From NCBI GenBank assembly GCA_051881435.1, contig JBJEPW010000008.1, positions 1 to 60,280 of the forward strand: 60,280 nt of DNA, in the 5' to 3' direction. The translations under genes were made by a program, and so were the position numbers. How positions within the stretch are numbered: position 1 is the stretch's first letter; every line of letters starts with the position of its first letter. Of this stretch, positions 52,509 through 60,280 are shown in pieces. Under the pieces are notes generated by a model that was not told the origin of the DNA, did not search any database, and saw only the letters and a program-made list of their open reading frames with translations. This DNA comes from Fimenecus sp051881435 (lineage in GTDB: Bacteria; Bacillota; Clostridia; Oscillospirales; Acutalibacteraceae).

Positions 52509-54197
52509 ATGAACAAAACAGAGCTTGTTCAAAAGGTTAAGGGCGCTCCCGCTTATGTGAAAGAGCATTGGAATAAGCCCAACGAGGGAGAATATCTTTC
52601 CCTTAAAGAGGTTGCGGCATACACAGCCGCACAGGCAGGTTCATACATATTTATGACCGCCTCCGGAATTATGGTTTTTGCCGCTTCCTATTTCTGCGGC
52701 GCCATTATGGGGCTTGCAGCCCTCGATTTTTCAATTATCAACCTTATCGGAACGATTGTCGGGTATATCCTTATATTCTTAAATCCTATCGGCGTTCTGA
52801 TATATGAAAATCACGGTCAGCTTACGCCGAATATGAGGGTTTTTGCCCATTGCGCGTACATAGGTCAGATTATTTTAGGTCTGGCGTGTTATTTTGTACC
52901 GGCAGAGCCCTTTGAGTTCATTATGAGAGGGTTGCCGCAAATTATAGGTAATATCCTCTTCCTCGGCGGCATAACAAATTATATAACCTGGTTTATCCGT
53001 AAGAAGTTCTGTGCAAAATACGGCAGACTCAAGCCTTTCATTTTGATATGCGGTATTCCCTCGGCAATTATAATGTCTGTTATACCCTATCTTCCCATTC
53101 AGAATCTTAGTTATGCAAACAGGCTTGTTGTACTGCATTTTGCCTTTACGCTGATGAATTATTTTTACAACAGCTTCATAGGTATTAACGGACTGGTTAC
53201 CTTTATGACGCCCAATTCTCAGGAAAGGCAGAGGCTTCACTCCATAGTCCCCATTATTACAGGTCTTTTCCCCTCAATTATCGGTATGTTCTTCCCTATC
53301 CTTATAGGCACAACAGGCGGATATCTTAACATTAAAACATACAAGGTATTTGTTCCGATATTTGCTTTTATCGGCGTGTTTATTACTCTTGCGGCGGCAT
53401 TCTGCAAGGAGAGAATAATTGAGCCGCCTATGGAAAAGCGCAAAAAGGTTACCTTCTGGAAGGGTGCAAAGAATGTTCTCAAAAATAAGTATTTCTGGAT
53501 TACCAACATCTCCAATGTTGTAGGTCAATGGCAGGGGCTTGTGGGCAACCTGCTTGCATGGTGGTTCATATATTCATTGAGAATGGAATGGTTCATGGGC
53601 ATTGCCGCAAACATTGTAGTTGTGGGAATGACGGCGGGCAATCTTCTTTGTCCCGTACTTACAAAGCGTTTTCAGAAAAGAGATATTCTTATTTCTTTCA
53701 GAGCCGTTACACTTCTGACGGTATTCGGAATTGTTCTTGCCGTTAAGCTTCAAAACATATACATTTTTATGATTTCAATGTTTTTGAAAAACACCATTGC
53801 GCCCATAGTTGACGGTGTTAATGTGGGACTTAACGCAGATATTCTCAACTATCATCAGTGGAAATACGGAGAGCGTGCCGACGCTATGTCGGGAGTTTTC
53901 GGCTGGTTCCTGAACCCCATAAATATGGCTATCGGTCTTATTATCCCGTGGATGCTTAAAATGGTGGGATTTACCTCCGACTGGGATGTACTTTATGACA
54001 CACAAATTCTCAACAATGTATTCAGTATCTATACCTGGGGCTCGGTTATCGGTCTTGTGCTTGTTACTATCCCGTTTTTCTTCTATGACCTTACAAGAGA
54101 AAAACACGATATGTGCGTAAGAGAGCTTCAGGAGCGTCTTAAAGCTATTGAGGAATCCGACAGCAATGATGATGCCGTTGCGGCAAGCGAGGTATAA
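52509..54197 (+). CDS. GPH/MFS-type transporter, paralogue 1
   Basis: A 562-residue polytopic protein of the major facilitator superfamily with about 12 membrane segments, closest in style to glycoside-pentoside-hexuronide:cation symporters. The N-terminal cytoplasmic part WNKPNEGEYLSLKEVAAYTAA and the mid-loop KVTFWKGAKNVLKNKYFWI recur in the second transporter at 56259-57914. Substrate not predictable. It starts after GGAGATTGGAACT and is followed by a lipoprotein two bases on. Confidence 0.85.
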   Translation: MNKTELVQKVKGAPAYVKEHWNKPNEGEYLSLKEVAAYTAAQAGSYIFMTASGIMVFAASYFCGAIMGLAALDFSIINLIGTIVGYILIFLNPIGVLIYENHGQLTPNMRVFAHCAYIGQIILGLACYFVPAEPFEFIMRGLPQIIGNILFLGGITNYITWFIRKKFCAKYGRLKPFILICGIPSAIIMSVIPYLPIQNLSYANRLVVLHFAFTLMNYFYNSFIGINGLVTFMTPNSQERQRLHSIVPIITGLFPSIIGMFFPILIGTTGGYLNIKTYKVFVPIFAFIGVFITLAAAFCKERIIEPPMEKRKKVTFWKGAKNVLKNKYFWITNISNVVGQWQGLVGNLLAWWFIYSLRMEWFMGIAANIVVVGMTAGNLLCPVLTKRFQKRDILISFRAVTLLTVFGIVLAVKLQNIYIFMISMFLKNTIAPIVDGVNVGLNADILNYHQWKYGERADAMSGVFGWFLNPINMAIGLIIPWMLKMVGFTSDWDVLYDTQILNNVFSIYTWGSVIGLVLVTIPFFFYDLTREKHDMCVRELQERLKAIEESDSNDDAVAASEV

Positions 54198-54199
54198 TT

Positions 54200-55054
54200 A
54201 TGAAAAAACGGTTAGCTATAATATTTTCTCTCATTCTTTGTATTTCCGTTATTTTCTCCGGTTGCGCGGAGCAAATCGGATTGGGAAGCGATAAGCTTTC
54301 AATAAAAATTGAAAACGGAGAGGCTACGGTAAGAGAAATACCCAACAAATCCACAATAAAAGAGGTTACCGTTCCCGATGAATACGAGGGAGTTCCCGTT
54401 ACTAAAATTGCAGATTTTGCTGCGGTAAACATTGAAAGCATTGAAGTTATCAACATAGGTAAAAATGTTAAAGAAATCGGAGCCTGGGCTTTTGAAAACA
54501 ACCAAAATCTTAAAGCTTTCAAGGTTTCAAAGGATAATCCGTATTTCTGCGATGTTGACGGCGTTTTATTCACAAAAGATATGAAAACCCTGCTTTTCTA
54601 TCCCCTTGCAAAAGGCGTGCAGGTTAAGGAAGAAACAAACGACAAGGGCGAAAAAGAAGAAGTTAAGTTCATTGAATATGCAATTCCCGAGGGTGTTGAA
54701 ACAATACGGACAAAGGCTTTTTACAAATGTCAGTACCTAACTAAAATTACTATTCCTCAATCTGTTAAGGTTATTGAAGAAAAAGCATTTTTCCGCTGCG
54801 GTTCAATAAAGGAGCTTGCGCTCCCCTCCTCCCTTGAAGTAATCGGCAAGGATGCATTTTCATACTGCACATCATTAACAGAAATAGTTATTCCCGCTTC
54901 GATTAAGAGAATTGAAACATACGCTTTTTACAACTGCACAAATCTTTTAAAGGTTGATGTGCAGGCAAAAGAGAGTGATGTGACCTTGGGCGAAAAATGG
55001 TACCCCACCGACAACGGTAAGTCCATAAGCAAGCTGGAAATCAACTGGGCATAA
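54200..55054 (+). CDS. BspA-like leucine-rich-repeat lipoprotein
   Basis: A 284-residue lipoprotein with lipobox IFSGC (Cys at about 23). Repeats of the LRR_5/BspA type include IPEGVETIRTKAFYKC, IPQSVKVIEEKAFFRC and LPSSLEVIGKDAFSYC. Such proteins mediate surface binding in gut and oral bacteria. It is coupled to the transporter gene (gap of two bases), an unusual partner. Confidence 0.9.
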   Translation: MKKRLAIIFSLILCISVIFSGCAEQIGLGSDKLSIKIENGEATVREIPNKSTIKEVTVPDEYEGVPVTKIADFAAVNIESIEVINIGKNVKEIGAWAFENNQNLKAFKVSKDNPYFCDVDGVLFTKDMKTLLFYPLAKGVQVKEETNDKGEKEEVKFIEYAIPEGVETIRTKAFYKCQYLTKITIPQSVKVIEEKAFFRCGSIKELALPSSLEVIGKDAFSYCTSLTEIVIPASIKRIETYAFYNCTNLLKVDVQAKESDVTLGEKWYPTDNGKSISKLEINWA

Positions 55055-55057
55055 AAT

Positions 55058-55096
55058 TCAAGCCGTTTTTGCGATTGAGCAGAAACGGCTTTTCCT
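55058..55096 (+). terminator. Terminator of the transporter-lipoprotein operon
   Basis: AAGCCGTTT..TGC pairs with GCA..AAACGGCTT, followed by TTTCC. Confidence 0.8.
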
Positions 55097-55164
55097 TATA
55101 TTCAATTCACTAATACAAAATTAGTTAAAATATGACTTTTTCGGGCAAAAATAGACATTTTACC

Positions 55165-55197
55165 TTGACATTATATATATATATATATATATATAAT
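55165..55197 (+). promoter_or_regulatory. Promoter with a (TA)12 repeat in its spacer
   Basis: TTGACA at 55165-55170 and TATAAT at 55192-55197 are separated by 21 bases made almost wholly of TA repeats; the tract 55172-55195 is twelve TA units and runs into the -10. Repeat length changes would alter the spacing. Confidence 0.75.
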
Positions 55198-55246
55198 GGG
55201 TACTAAGCTGTTTATTGCTTAATATCTAAATAAAGGAGACTGAAAA

Positions 55247-55723
55247 ATGTTTTGTCCGAAATGCGGCGCTCAAAACGATGCCAATCAACAAGTATGCGAA
55301 ACCTGCGGCTGTCCTCTTAACAATGCTCCTCAGCAACCGGCACAGCCTACATATCAACAACCGGGTCAGCCTGTTCCCCCTGTTTACCAACAGCCGGTTC
55401 AGCCTGTTCCTCCCGTTTACCAACAGCCGATTCAACAGGTTGTAATGGTTAAACCAAGCGTACCCGGAAAAGGCCTGGGAATTGCATCCATGGTATTGGG
55501 TATAATTGCTATTGTTTGCTTCTGCTGGGGCTGGGTAGGAATTATCTGCGGTATTATAGGTCTTGTTCTTGCCGGCGTAGCTCTTGCAAAGGCAAAGAAT
55601 GCAGGTATGAAAAACGGATTTGCCGTTGCAGGTCTTGTTTGCTCTCTTGTAGCTGTGGGTGCTGCCGCAATCATTGTAGTTACAGGCGCAACTCTTGTTT
55701 CCGACCTGTTCTCAATGTTTTAA
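55247..55723 (+). CDS. Zinc-ribbon and DUF4190 membrane protein
   Basis: A 158-residue protein with an N-terminal zinc ribbon (CPKCGAQNDANQQVCETCGC). A Pro/Gln-rich linker with repeats of the type QPVPPVYQQP follows (about 28-66). Two membrane segments of DUF4190 (about 75-110 and 125-150) are rich in Gly and Ala. Role unknown. AAAGGAGACTG precedes the ATG. Confidence 0.85.
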   Translation: MFCPKCGAQNDANQQVCETCGCPLNNAPQQPAQPTYQQPGQPVPPVYQQPVQPVPPVYQQPIQQVVMVKPSVPGKGLGIASMVLGIIAIVCFCWGWVGIICGIIGLVLAGVALAKAKNAGMKNGFAVAGLVCSLVAVGAAAIIVVTGATLVSDLFSMF

Positions 55724-55740
55724 GCAACTCTAATGTTGAA

Positions 55741-55776
55741 ATCCGCCCGCATTATTGCGGGTGGATATTTTTTATA
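55741..55776 (+). terminator. Terminator of the DUF4190 gene
   Basis: CCGCCCGC/GCGGGTGG stem (one mismatch allowed) followed by a T6 tract. It ends just before the next ATG. Confidence 0.8.
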
Positions 55777-55779
55777 ATT

Positions 55780-56184
55780 ATGGATAGAATTAAAAACAGC
55801 CGACGATTAAGCATACTTCTTGTACTTATACTTGATTTCAGCATAGTTATTTGTGCCGCTGTACTAAAAAAAGCTTTGCCGTTTCTCATGGGACTGCTGC
55901 CTGACTGTGTTTTTGCCGAATACGGACTTCCATGCCCTTCCTGCGGAGGAACGAGATGTGTATACAGCCTGGTTTGCGGCAAAATACCGGAAGCTTTCTT
56001 TTATAATCAGTTTTTCTTCACGGCATCAATTTATGTTTTTTTTGCTTTTATTCTTATAAATATCGCTGTTCTGTTTAAATCACAGTTCGCTGAAAAGCTT
56101 GTTAAAGCAATGATAAGCTGCAAAGCGCTAATAGCCTTTGCTGTATTGTATGCTGCATTCGCCTTCTTTCGCATTTTCTCATAA
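55780..56184 (+). CDS. DUF2752 membrane protein
   Basis: A 134-residue protein with about three membrane segments and the DUF2752 signature CPSCGGTRCVYSL. Function of the family unknown. I chose the ATG at 55780; the longer frame upstream lies in an alternative frame of the DUF4190 gene. It has no clear ribosome site and starts just after the terminator T-tract, so expression may be low. Confidence 0.8.
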   Translation: MDRIKNSRRLSILLVLILDFSIVICAAVLKKALPFLMGLLPDCVFAEYGLPCPSCGGTRCVYSLVCGKIPEAFFYNQFFFTASIYVFFAFILINIAVLFKSQFAEKLVKAMISCKALIAFAVLYAAFAFFRIFS

Positions 56185-56222
56185 AAGCCGTCCGGTTAAT
56201 TTCACTTCCGGCGGCTTTTTAT
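56183..56222. terminator. Bidirectional terminator
   Basis: AAAAGCCG.CCGG pairs with CCGG.GGCTTTT around a 12-base loop, with T-rich flanks both ways. It lies between convergent genes. Confidence 0.8.
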
Positions 56223-56258
56223 TATTCGGAGCAAAACAGACAGATTCCAACAAAAGTT

Positions 56259-57914
56259 TTATTTCGCGCACACAAGCTCGTATTGGGCTTCAATCTTTTC
56301 CCATTCCTCACGGTGGGCTGACTCGTATTTTTTGAATTCCTCCGCGGCAATTTTCGCGGTGATATAATCAGGCGATTTTGTATCTTTGCCATCGTTACAT
56401 TTTTCAAGAATTTCAAATGCGTTGTGTATTTCCTCAACGGTGCTTATGAGCACATCATCGGAAACCTCACCGTGAATGAAATCGTCAAACAGGGCGCGTA
56501 TTTTCAGCGCTTTTATCATTCCTGCACGCTTTTCCTCGGTAAGGTCATAGAAAAAGAACGGTATTACGGACAGTGCCGTTCCGATAAGTCCGCAAATAAG
56601 CATTATTCTTATAATGGGGTTTCTGAAATCCGCATTGTAAAGGTCATCGTAATTATCGGTAAGTCCGCTTATTCTTAATATCAACGGAATTGTGTATCCC
56701 GTGAGCAGAGCCAAGCCGTTTCCTATCATTACTCCCGCTTGGTCGATAAAGCCCTCTATTCTGTCGCCGGTTTTATACTGCTGATAATCCATCACATCCG
56801 CTTTCATAGACGGCATATATATTATTGAAAGTGCGCCGAACATATCCTTTATGAACATTAAGAGGAAGAACAGAATGTAGTTCTTATAGCAAAAGAGCAT
56901 CAACGCCAAGCACAGAGTTTGAACTCCCAGCGACAAAAGGCATATTCTCTTTTTTCCCAATTTATTTGTCAGCGGTGCACCCAAAAGCATACCCGGTGTT
57001 GCGGCCTCGCCTTTTAATATTACCATGATTGAATAAATATATTTATTATTCATTCCGTAATAGAACACCCACTGGAAAAGGTATGAATATCCTTGGCTTA
57101 AAAAGCCTATCCAACCCGAAACATTTATAATCCAGAAGTATTTATTCTTTGCAACTTTTTTAAAGCCCTCAAAAAAGCCCATTTTCTGAACATATCTTTT
57201 GGGGACGATTACCCTTTCTTTTGTACCGAAAACGCAAATCATACTTACGGCAAGACCGAGAATACAGAATACAGGGAAAGCAATGCGATAAGTTTTTAAT
57301 TTATCCATAGGTCCTATAAGGGGGATTACGGGATTGATTACGGTAGGCGCAAAGGAATATATAATTGAGCTTACCTCGATTATCCACGAGCGTTCCTTAG
57401 AGTTTGCAGACATAACCTGAACAAGCCCCGCATATGCGGACAGATAAAAAGGTGAAAAGAACTGCAACAGGGTATAAACAACAAACACAGACAAAAGCTT
57501 TTGATTATATTCCATTGTTTCATAAGGCAGATAGACGAAAAGCGTCCCGAAAAATGCCGTCGGCAGACCCAAGGTTAAAACATACGGTCGGAATTTTCCC
57601 ATTTTGCCCTTTGTATTGTCAAACATCATGGCTCGTATGGGAGTTACAAGAAGTATAATAAGCGTTGAAAATACATTGATTGTCTGCAAATCAACGGCTT
57701 TAAGTCCGATTGACGCACCAACAATCATACTGCCTGCGTTAAGGACTATCATTCCCACGATTGAAATGATGAAATACACACCTGCCCCGCCCACTGAATA
57801 TGCGGCAAGCTCACGGTAGGACACATACTTACCCTGCGGCGCTGTTTTCCAGTTCGCTTTTACCGTCAGCAGAGTGTTTTTTACAAGTTCGGGCAATTTT
57901 TTTATTTTGCTCAT
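56259..57914 (-). CDS. GPH/MFS-type transporter, paralogue 2
   Basis: A 551-residue polytopic protein with about 12 membrane segments and the same signatures as paralogue 1 (ANWKTAPQGKYVSYRELAAYS and MGFFEGFKKVAKNKYFWI). A C-terminal cytoplasmic tail of about 95 helical residues (DLTEEKRAGMIKALKIRAL onward) is longer than in paralogue 1. Substrate unknown. Confidence 0.85.
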   Translation of the reverse strand: MSKIKKLPELVKNTLLTVKANWKTAPQGKYVSYRELAAYSVGGAGVYFIISIVGMIVLNAGSMIVGASIGLKAVDLQTINVFSTLIILLVTPIRAMMFDNTKGKMGKFRPYVLTLGLPTAFFGTLFVYLPYETMEYNQKLLSVFVVYTLLQFFSPFYLSAYAGLVQVMSANSKERSWIIEVSSIIYSFAPTVINPVIPLIGPMDKLKTYRIAFPVFCILGLAVSMICVFGTKERVIVPKRYVQKMGFFEGFKKVAKNKYFWIINVSGWIGFLSQGYSYLFQWVFYYGMNNKYIYSIMVILKGEAATPGMLLGAPLTNKLGKKRICLLSLGVQTLCLALMLFCYKNYILFFLLMFIKDMFGALSIIYMPSMKADVMDYQQYKTGDRIEGFIDQAGVMIGNGLALLTGYTIPLILRISGLTDNYDDLYNADFRNPIIRIMLICGLIGTALSVIPFFFYDLTEEKRAGMIKALKIRALFDDFIHGEVSDDVLISTVEEIHNAFEILEKCNDGKDTKSPDYITAKIAAEEFKKYESAHREEWEKIEAQYELVCAK

Positions 57915-57984
57915 TTAACATTCTCCCTTTTCCGTTTCTGCCTTCATAATACAGCATTTTTTGCAGAAAAGCAAATATTATATA

Positions 57985-58013
57985 TTGAAATGATGCTCAA
58001 ATTATAGTAAAAT
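57985..58013 (+). promoter_or_regulatory. Promoter of the PAP2 gene
   Basis: TTGAAA, 17 bases, TAAAAT, about 33 bases before the ATG. Confidence 0.6.
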
Positions 58014-58046
58014 ATATTATATAGTAACAAAAAAGGGGAATAATAT

Positions 58047-58667
58047 ATGGATTTTTCTGTTTTTCATGAATTTGATTATGCCATATTCACATTTTTCGGC
58101 AGTATTCAAAGCGTTTTCATGAACTATGTTGCAAATTTTTTCACATTTTTCGGTGACGAATTGTTTGTGATGCCCATGGTTGCGGTGGGGCTTATTCTCT
58201 TGCTTTTTAAAAAGACGCGCAAAACGGGAATGGCTCTGTTTTTCGCCATAATCGTGGGAACGCTCATAACAAATGTTGTGGCAAAACCCCTGTTTGCCCG
58301 TGCACGCCCTTATGTTGAACTTGCTTCGGATGAAGCGTATATGGCGTGGTACACATTTGCAGGCGCATTTACCGAGGGCGACAAATCCTTCCCATCAGGT
58401 CACACAACAGGTGCTTTTGAGATTGCCATGGCGCTTTTCCTGACCCTTAACAAAAAGTACAGTTGGATTTTCCCCCTTATTGCTGTCGGAACAGGTCTTT
58501 CAAGGATTTACTTAATGGTGCATTTCCCCACAGATGTTATCGGCGGAGTGATTGTCGGCGTTATTTCGGGAGTTATCGGATATTTCCTTATGAAAGCCAT
58601 TATGAAAGCCATTGAAAAGACAAAGCTCAATGATTTTGATTTAATTAAGAAAATAAAAAAGGCTTAA
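58047..58667 (+). CDS. PAP2-family membrane phosphatase
   Basis: A 206-residue polytopic phosphatase with the three catalytic blocks KPLFARARPY, PSGHT and SRIYLMVHFPTD. It probably dephosphorylates undecaprenyl pyrophosphate or phosphatidic acid. AAAGGGGAA precedes the ATG. Confidence 0.92.
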   Translation: MDFSVFHEFDYAIFTFFGSIQSVFMNYVANFFTFFGDELFVMPMVAVGLILLLFKKTRKTGMALFFAIIVGTLITNVVAKPLFARARPYVELASDEAYMAWYTFAGAFTEGDKSFPSGHTTGAFEIAMALFLTLNKKYSWIFPLIAVGTGLSRIYLMVHFPTDVIGGVIVGVISGVIGYFLMKAIMKAIEKTKLNDFDLIKKIKKA

Positions 58668-58684
58668 ATCAGTTTTAACAGTAC

Positions 58685-58717
58685 CGCCCGTGTCAATAAT
58701 AGACACGGGTGATTTTT
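58685..58717 (+). terminator. Terminator-like hairpin overlapping the PBP ribosome site
   Basis: CCCGTGTC/GACACGGG (8 bp) with T6. The ATG at 58719 follows directly, and the only ribosome site (GGGTGA) starts in the 3' arm. Confidence 0.75.
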
Positions 58718-58718
58718 T

Positions 58719-60280
58719 ATGTATAAGCGCGTTGCCGTGTCATATTTTACACTGCTTCTTGTATTTTCCGCACTGATTGTTAATATTTTGCTCATCGGGT
58801 TTAAGGTTCAGACAAGTCCGTCGTCATATACCGCAAATAAAAGAAGCGTAATTTTATCGGAATCAAGAGGAATGATATATGACTGCAATATGAAAAAGCT
58901 TGTAAACACCGAGGAAAATTATGTTACCGTTTGTCTGCCCACAAAAGAGGCTCTCAACGGTGTTTTACCGTATATATCCCAAGAAATCCGCGACAGTCTT
59001 TATGAGAATACGGCAAACGGTAAAGCAAGTATTGTAAGCACAGAAAAACACTTCGATGAAAGCGATATTAAAACAGTTTCCGAAATTACGAGGTATTCCG
59101 AAAATCAACTTTGCGCGCACATAATCGGGCATCTTGATGAAAACGGCAAAGGAGCTATGGGGCTTGAAAAAGCATACAACAGTTATCTTGATATGCAGTC
59201 GGGCAAGCTTAAAGCGCAATGGGAGGCAGATGCGTTAGGGCATACTCTATACGGCAACGGAATACAGATGGTGAACGAAAGTTATCTTTCTCCTGCCGGA
59301 ATACAGCTTACGATAGACGCCGATATTCAAAGGATTGCAGAAGATGTTTTAAATGAATTCAGTATCGGCAAGGGTGCCGCCGTAGTAATGAATGCGGATA
59401 CATCGGAAATTCTCGCAAGCGCTTCTTTTCCGAGTTTTAATCCGCTGAAATTGGAGGAGGCTTTGAACAATCCCGACTCCCCTTTTGTGAACCGTGCCGC
59501 CGCGCCGTACAGCGTAGGCTCGGTTTTCAAGCCCTTTGTTGCCGCCGCCGCGCTTGAAAACAACATAAGCCTTGATATTAACTGTTCCGGCATCATAAAT
59601 ATAGGCGGCACCGTGTTTGGGTGCAGTAATTATACTGCTCACGGTGATGTGAATATGGATACTGCCATGCAAAAATCCTGCAACTCGTATTTTATCGCTC
59701 TCGGTCAAAAAGTGGGGAGTGCAAACATAATAAATCTTTGCTCGTCTATGGGATTCGGAAAAACCGCGGAGCTTGCCGACAATTTCTACCTGAAATCGGG
59801 CAATCTTCCCTCTGCCGAAAGAATTACCTCACCGCAGGCGCTTGCAAATCTCTCTTTCGGGCAGGGTGAGCTTACTGCAAGCCCCATACAAATGGCCGCC
59901 GCTTACTCCGCCTTTGCCAACGGGGGGATATACCGTCCGCCGACCCTTATGAAAGGAATAGTCAATGATAAAGGCGAAGCAATTCAAAGGGTGCTTCTGC
60001 CCGATGGGTGCAGAGTTATGAGCAAAAGCACGGCGTCGGAAATTGATAAAATCCTAAAAAATGTTGTAACAGACGGCAACGGCAATAAAGCATTTTCGGA
60101 GTTTACGGACAATCACGGTAAAACCGCCACCGCCCAAAGCGGCTGGTTTGACGGTGAACGGGAAATAACCCACACATGGTTTTGCGGATATTTCAGCCAC
60201 AACGGAACAACATATGTTGCCGTAATTCTTAAAGAGGACGGCTCCTCGGGCGCCGCCGACTGCGCGCCCATATTTAAGAA
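58719..60280 (+). CDS. Class B penicillin-binding protein, truncated by window edge
   Basis: At least 520 residues; the 3' end lies outside. An N-terminal membrane segment (about 5-30) is followed by a dimerisation domain and a transpeptidase domain. Motifs SVFK and SCN are normal, while the third motif reads KTA (GKTATAQSGWF) instead of KTG. It resembles the PbpA/SpoVD-type enzymes of Clostridia and is the second class B PBP of the window. Translation may be limited by the hairpin just upstream. Confidence 0.92.
   Translation, partial: MYKRVAVSYFTLLLVFSALIVNILLIGFKVQTSPSSYTANKRSVILSESRGMIYDCNMKKLVNTEENYVTVCLPTKEALNGVLPYISQEIRDSLYENTANGKASIVSTEKHFDESDIKTVSEITRYSENQLCAHIIGHLDENGKGAMGLEKAYNSYLDMQSGKLKAQWEADALGHTLYGNGIQMVNESYLSPAGIQLTIDADIQRIAEDVLNEFSIGKGAAVVMNADTSEILASASFPSFNPLKLEEALNNPDSPFVNRAAAPYSVGSVFKPFVAAAALENNISLDINCSGIINIGGTVFGCSNYTAHGDVNMDTAMQKSCNSYFIALGQKVGSANIINLCSSMGFGKTAELADNFYLKSGNLPSAERITSPQALANLSFGQGELTASPIQMAAAYSAFANGGIYRPPTLMKGIVNDKGEAIQRVLLPDGCRVMSKSTASEIDKILKNVVTDGNGNKAFSEFTDNHGKTATAQSGWFDGEREITHTWFCGYFSHNGTTYVAVILKEDGSSGAADCAPIFK

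Noticed and set aside
55516..55779. N-terminal extension of the DUF2752 protein by 88 residues
   Set aside because: It would be read in another frame of the DUF4190 gene and through its terminator, and is Cys/Arg-rich nonsense.

Overview
The window looks like a chromosomal scaffold of an endospore-forming Gram-positive anaerobe of class Clostridia, most likely an uncultured gut relative of Ruminococcaceae/Oscillospiraceae. This rests on the gene set (yqfC, yqfD and ylbJ sporulation genes, a PASTA-type class B PBP in the division cluster, a meso-DAP-type MurE, strong GGAGG ribosome sites) and on gene order; I ran no database search. A 100-N gap at 51465-51564 is consistent with a short-read, probably metagenomic, assembly.

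About 50 kb from the left end is ordinary core genome, nearly all on the minus strand. 1-392 is an intergenic region with two tandem terminators and an edge-truncated small ORF. 393-7764 holds lysS, greA, an unknown gene, a degenerate S41 protease homologue and the ftsE-ftsX-M23 hydrolase module. 7988-16343 carries a CdaR/PucR regulator, a pseudouridine synthase, coaD, rsmD, a HAD phosphatase, uvrC, HPr and a polysaccharide deacetylase. 16421-19988 is the ribosome/SRP operon ylxM-ffh-rpsP-khpA-rimM-trmD. Two tandem paralogous lipoproteins follow, then the yqfC-yqfD-phoH-ybeY-dgkA-era-yqzL-recO-mutS2 run, with ylbJ diverging from yqfC.

30374-48198 contains a secreted putative wall-anchored protein, an XRE regulator, the division and cell wall cluster (mraZ-rsmH-ftsL-pbp-murE-murF-mraY-ftsW-murG-murA-ftsQ-ftsZ, without murC, murD or ftsA), then ppa and pncB. 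hisH-hisF-mmcQ end the core block.

The accessory part starts at two tRNA genes (Thr-UGU, Tyr-GUA). Here the 3' end of tRNA-Thr is duplicated around a 126-bp hairpin-rich insert. After tRNA-Tyr comes a 206-bp modular hairpin element whose linkers are GTGAAGT in the left half and the reverse complement ACTTCAC in the right half. It occurs twice at a 250-bp period; the second copy contains the assembly gap. It leads directly into a two-gene operon encoding a four-helix-bundle (S23/Avd-like) protein and a Cys-rich small protein. This is the best candidate for an undescribed element or RNA-protein system, but its function is inference.

The right end (52509-60280, mostly plus strand) has two paralogous GPH/MFS-type transporters, a BspA-like lipoprotein, a zinc-ribbon/DUF4190 protein behind a promoter with a (TA)12 spacer, a DUF2752 protein, a PAP2 phosphatase and a truncated second class B PBP. 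Regulatory structures recur: a leader hairpin before greA, a promoter nested in a terminator before ylxM, and three intergenic hairpins that bury the ribosome site of the next gene.
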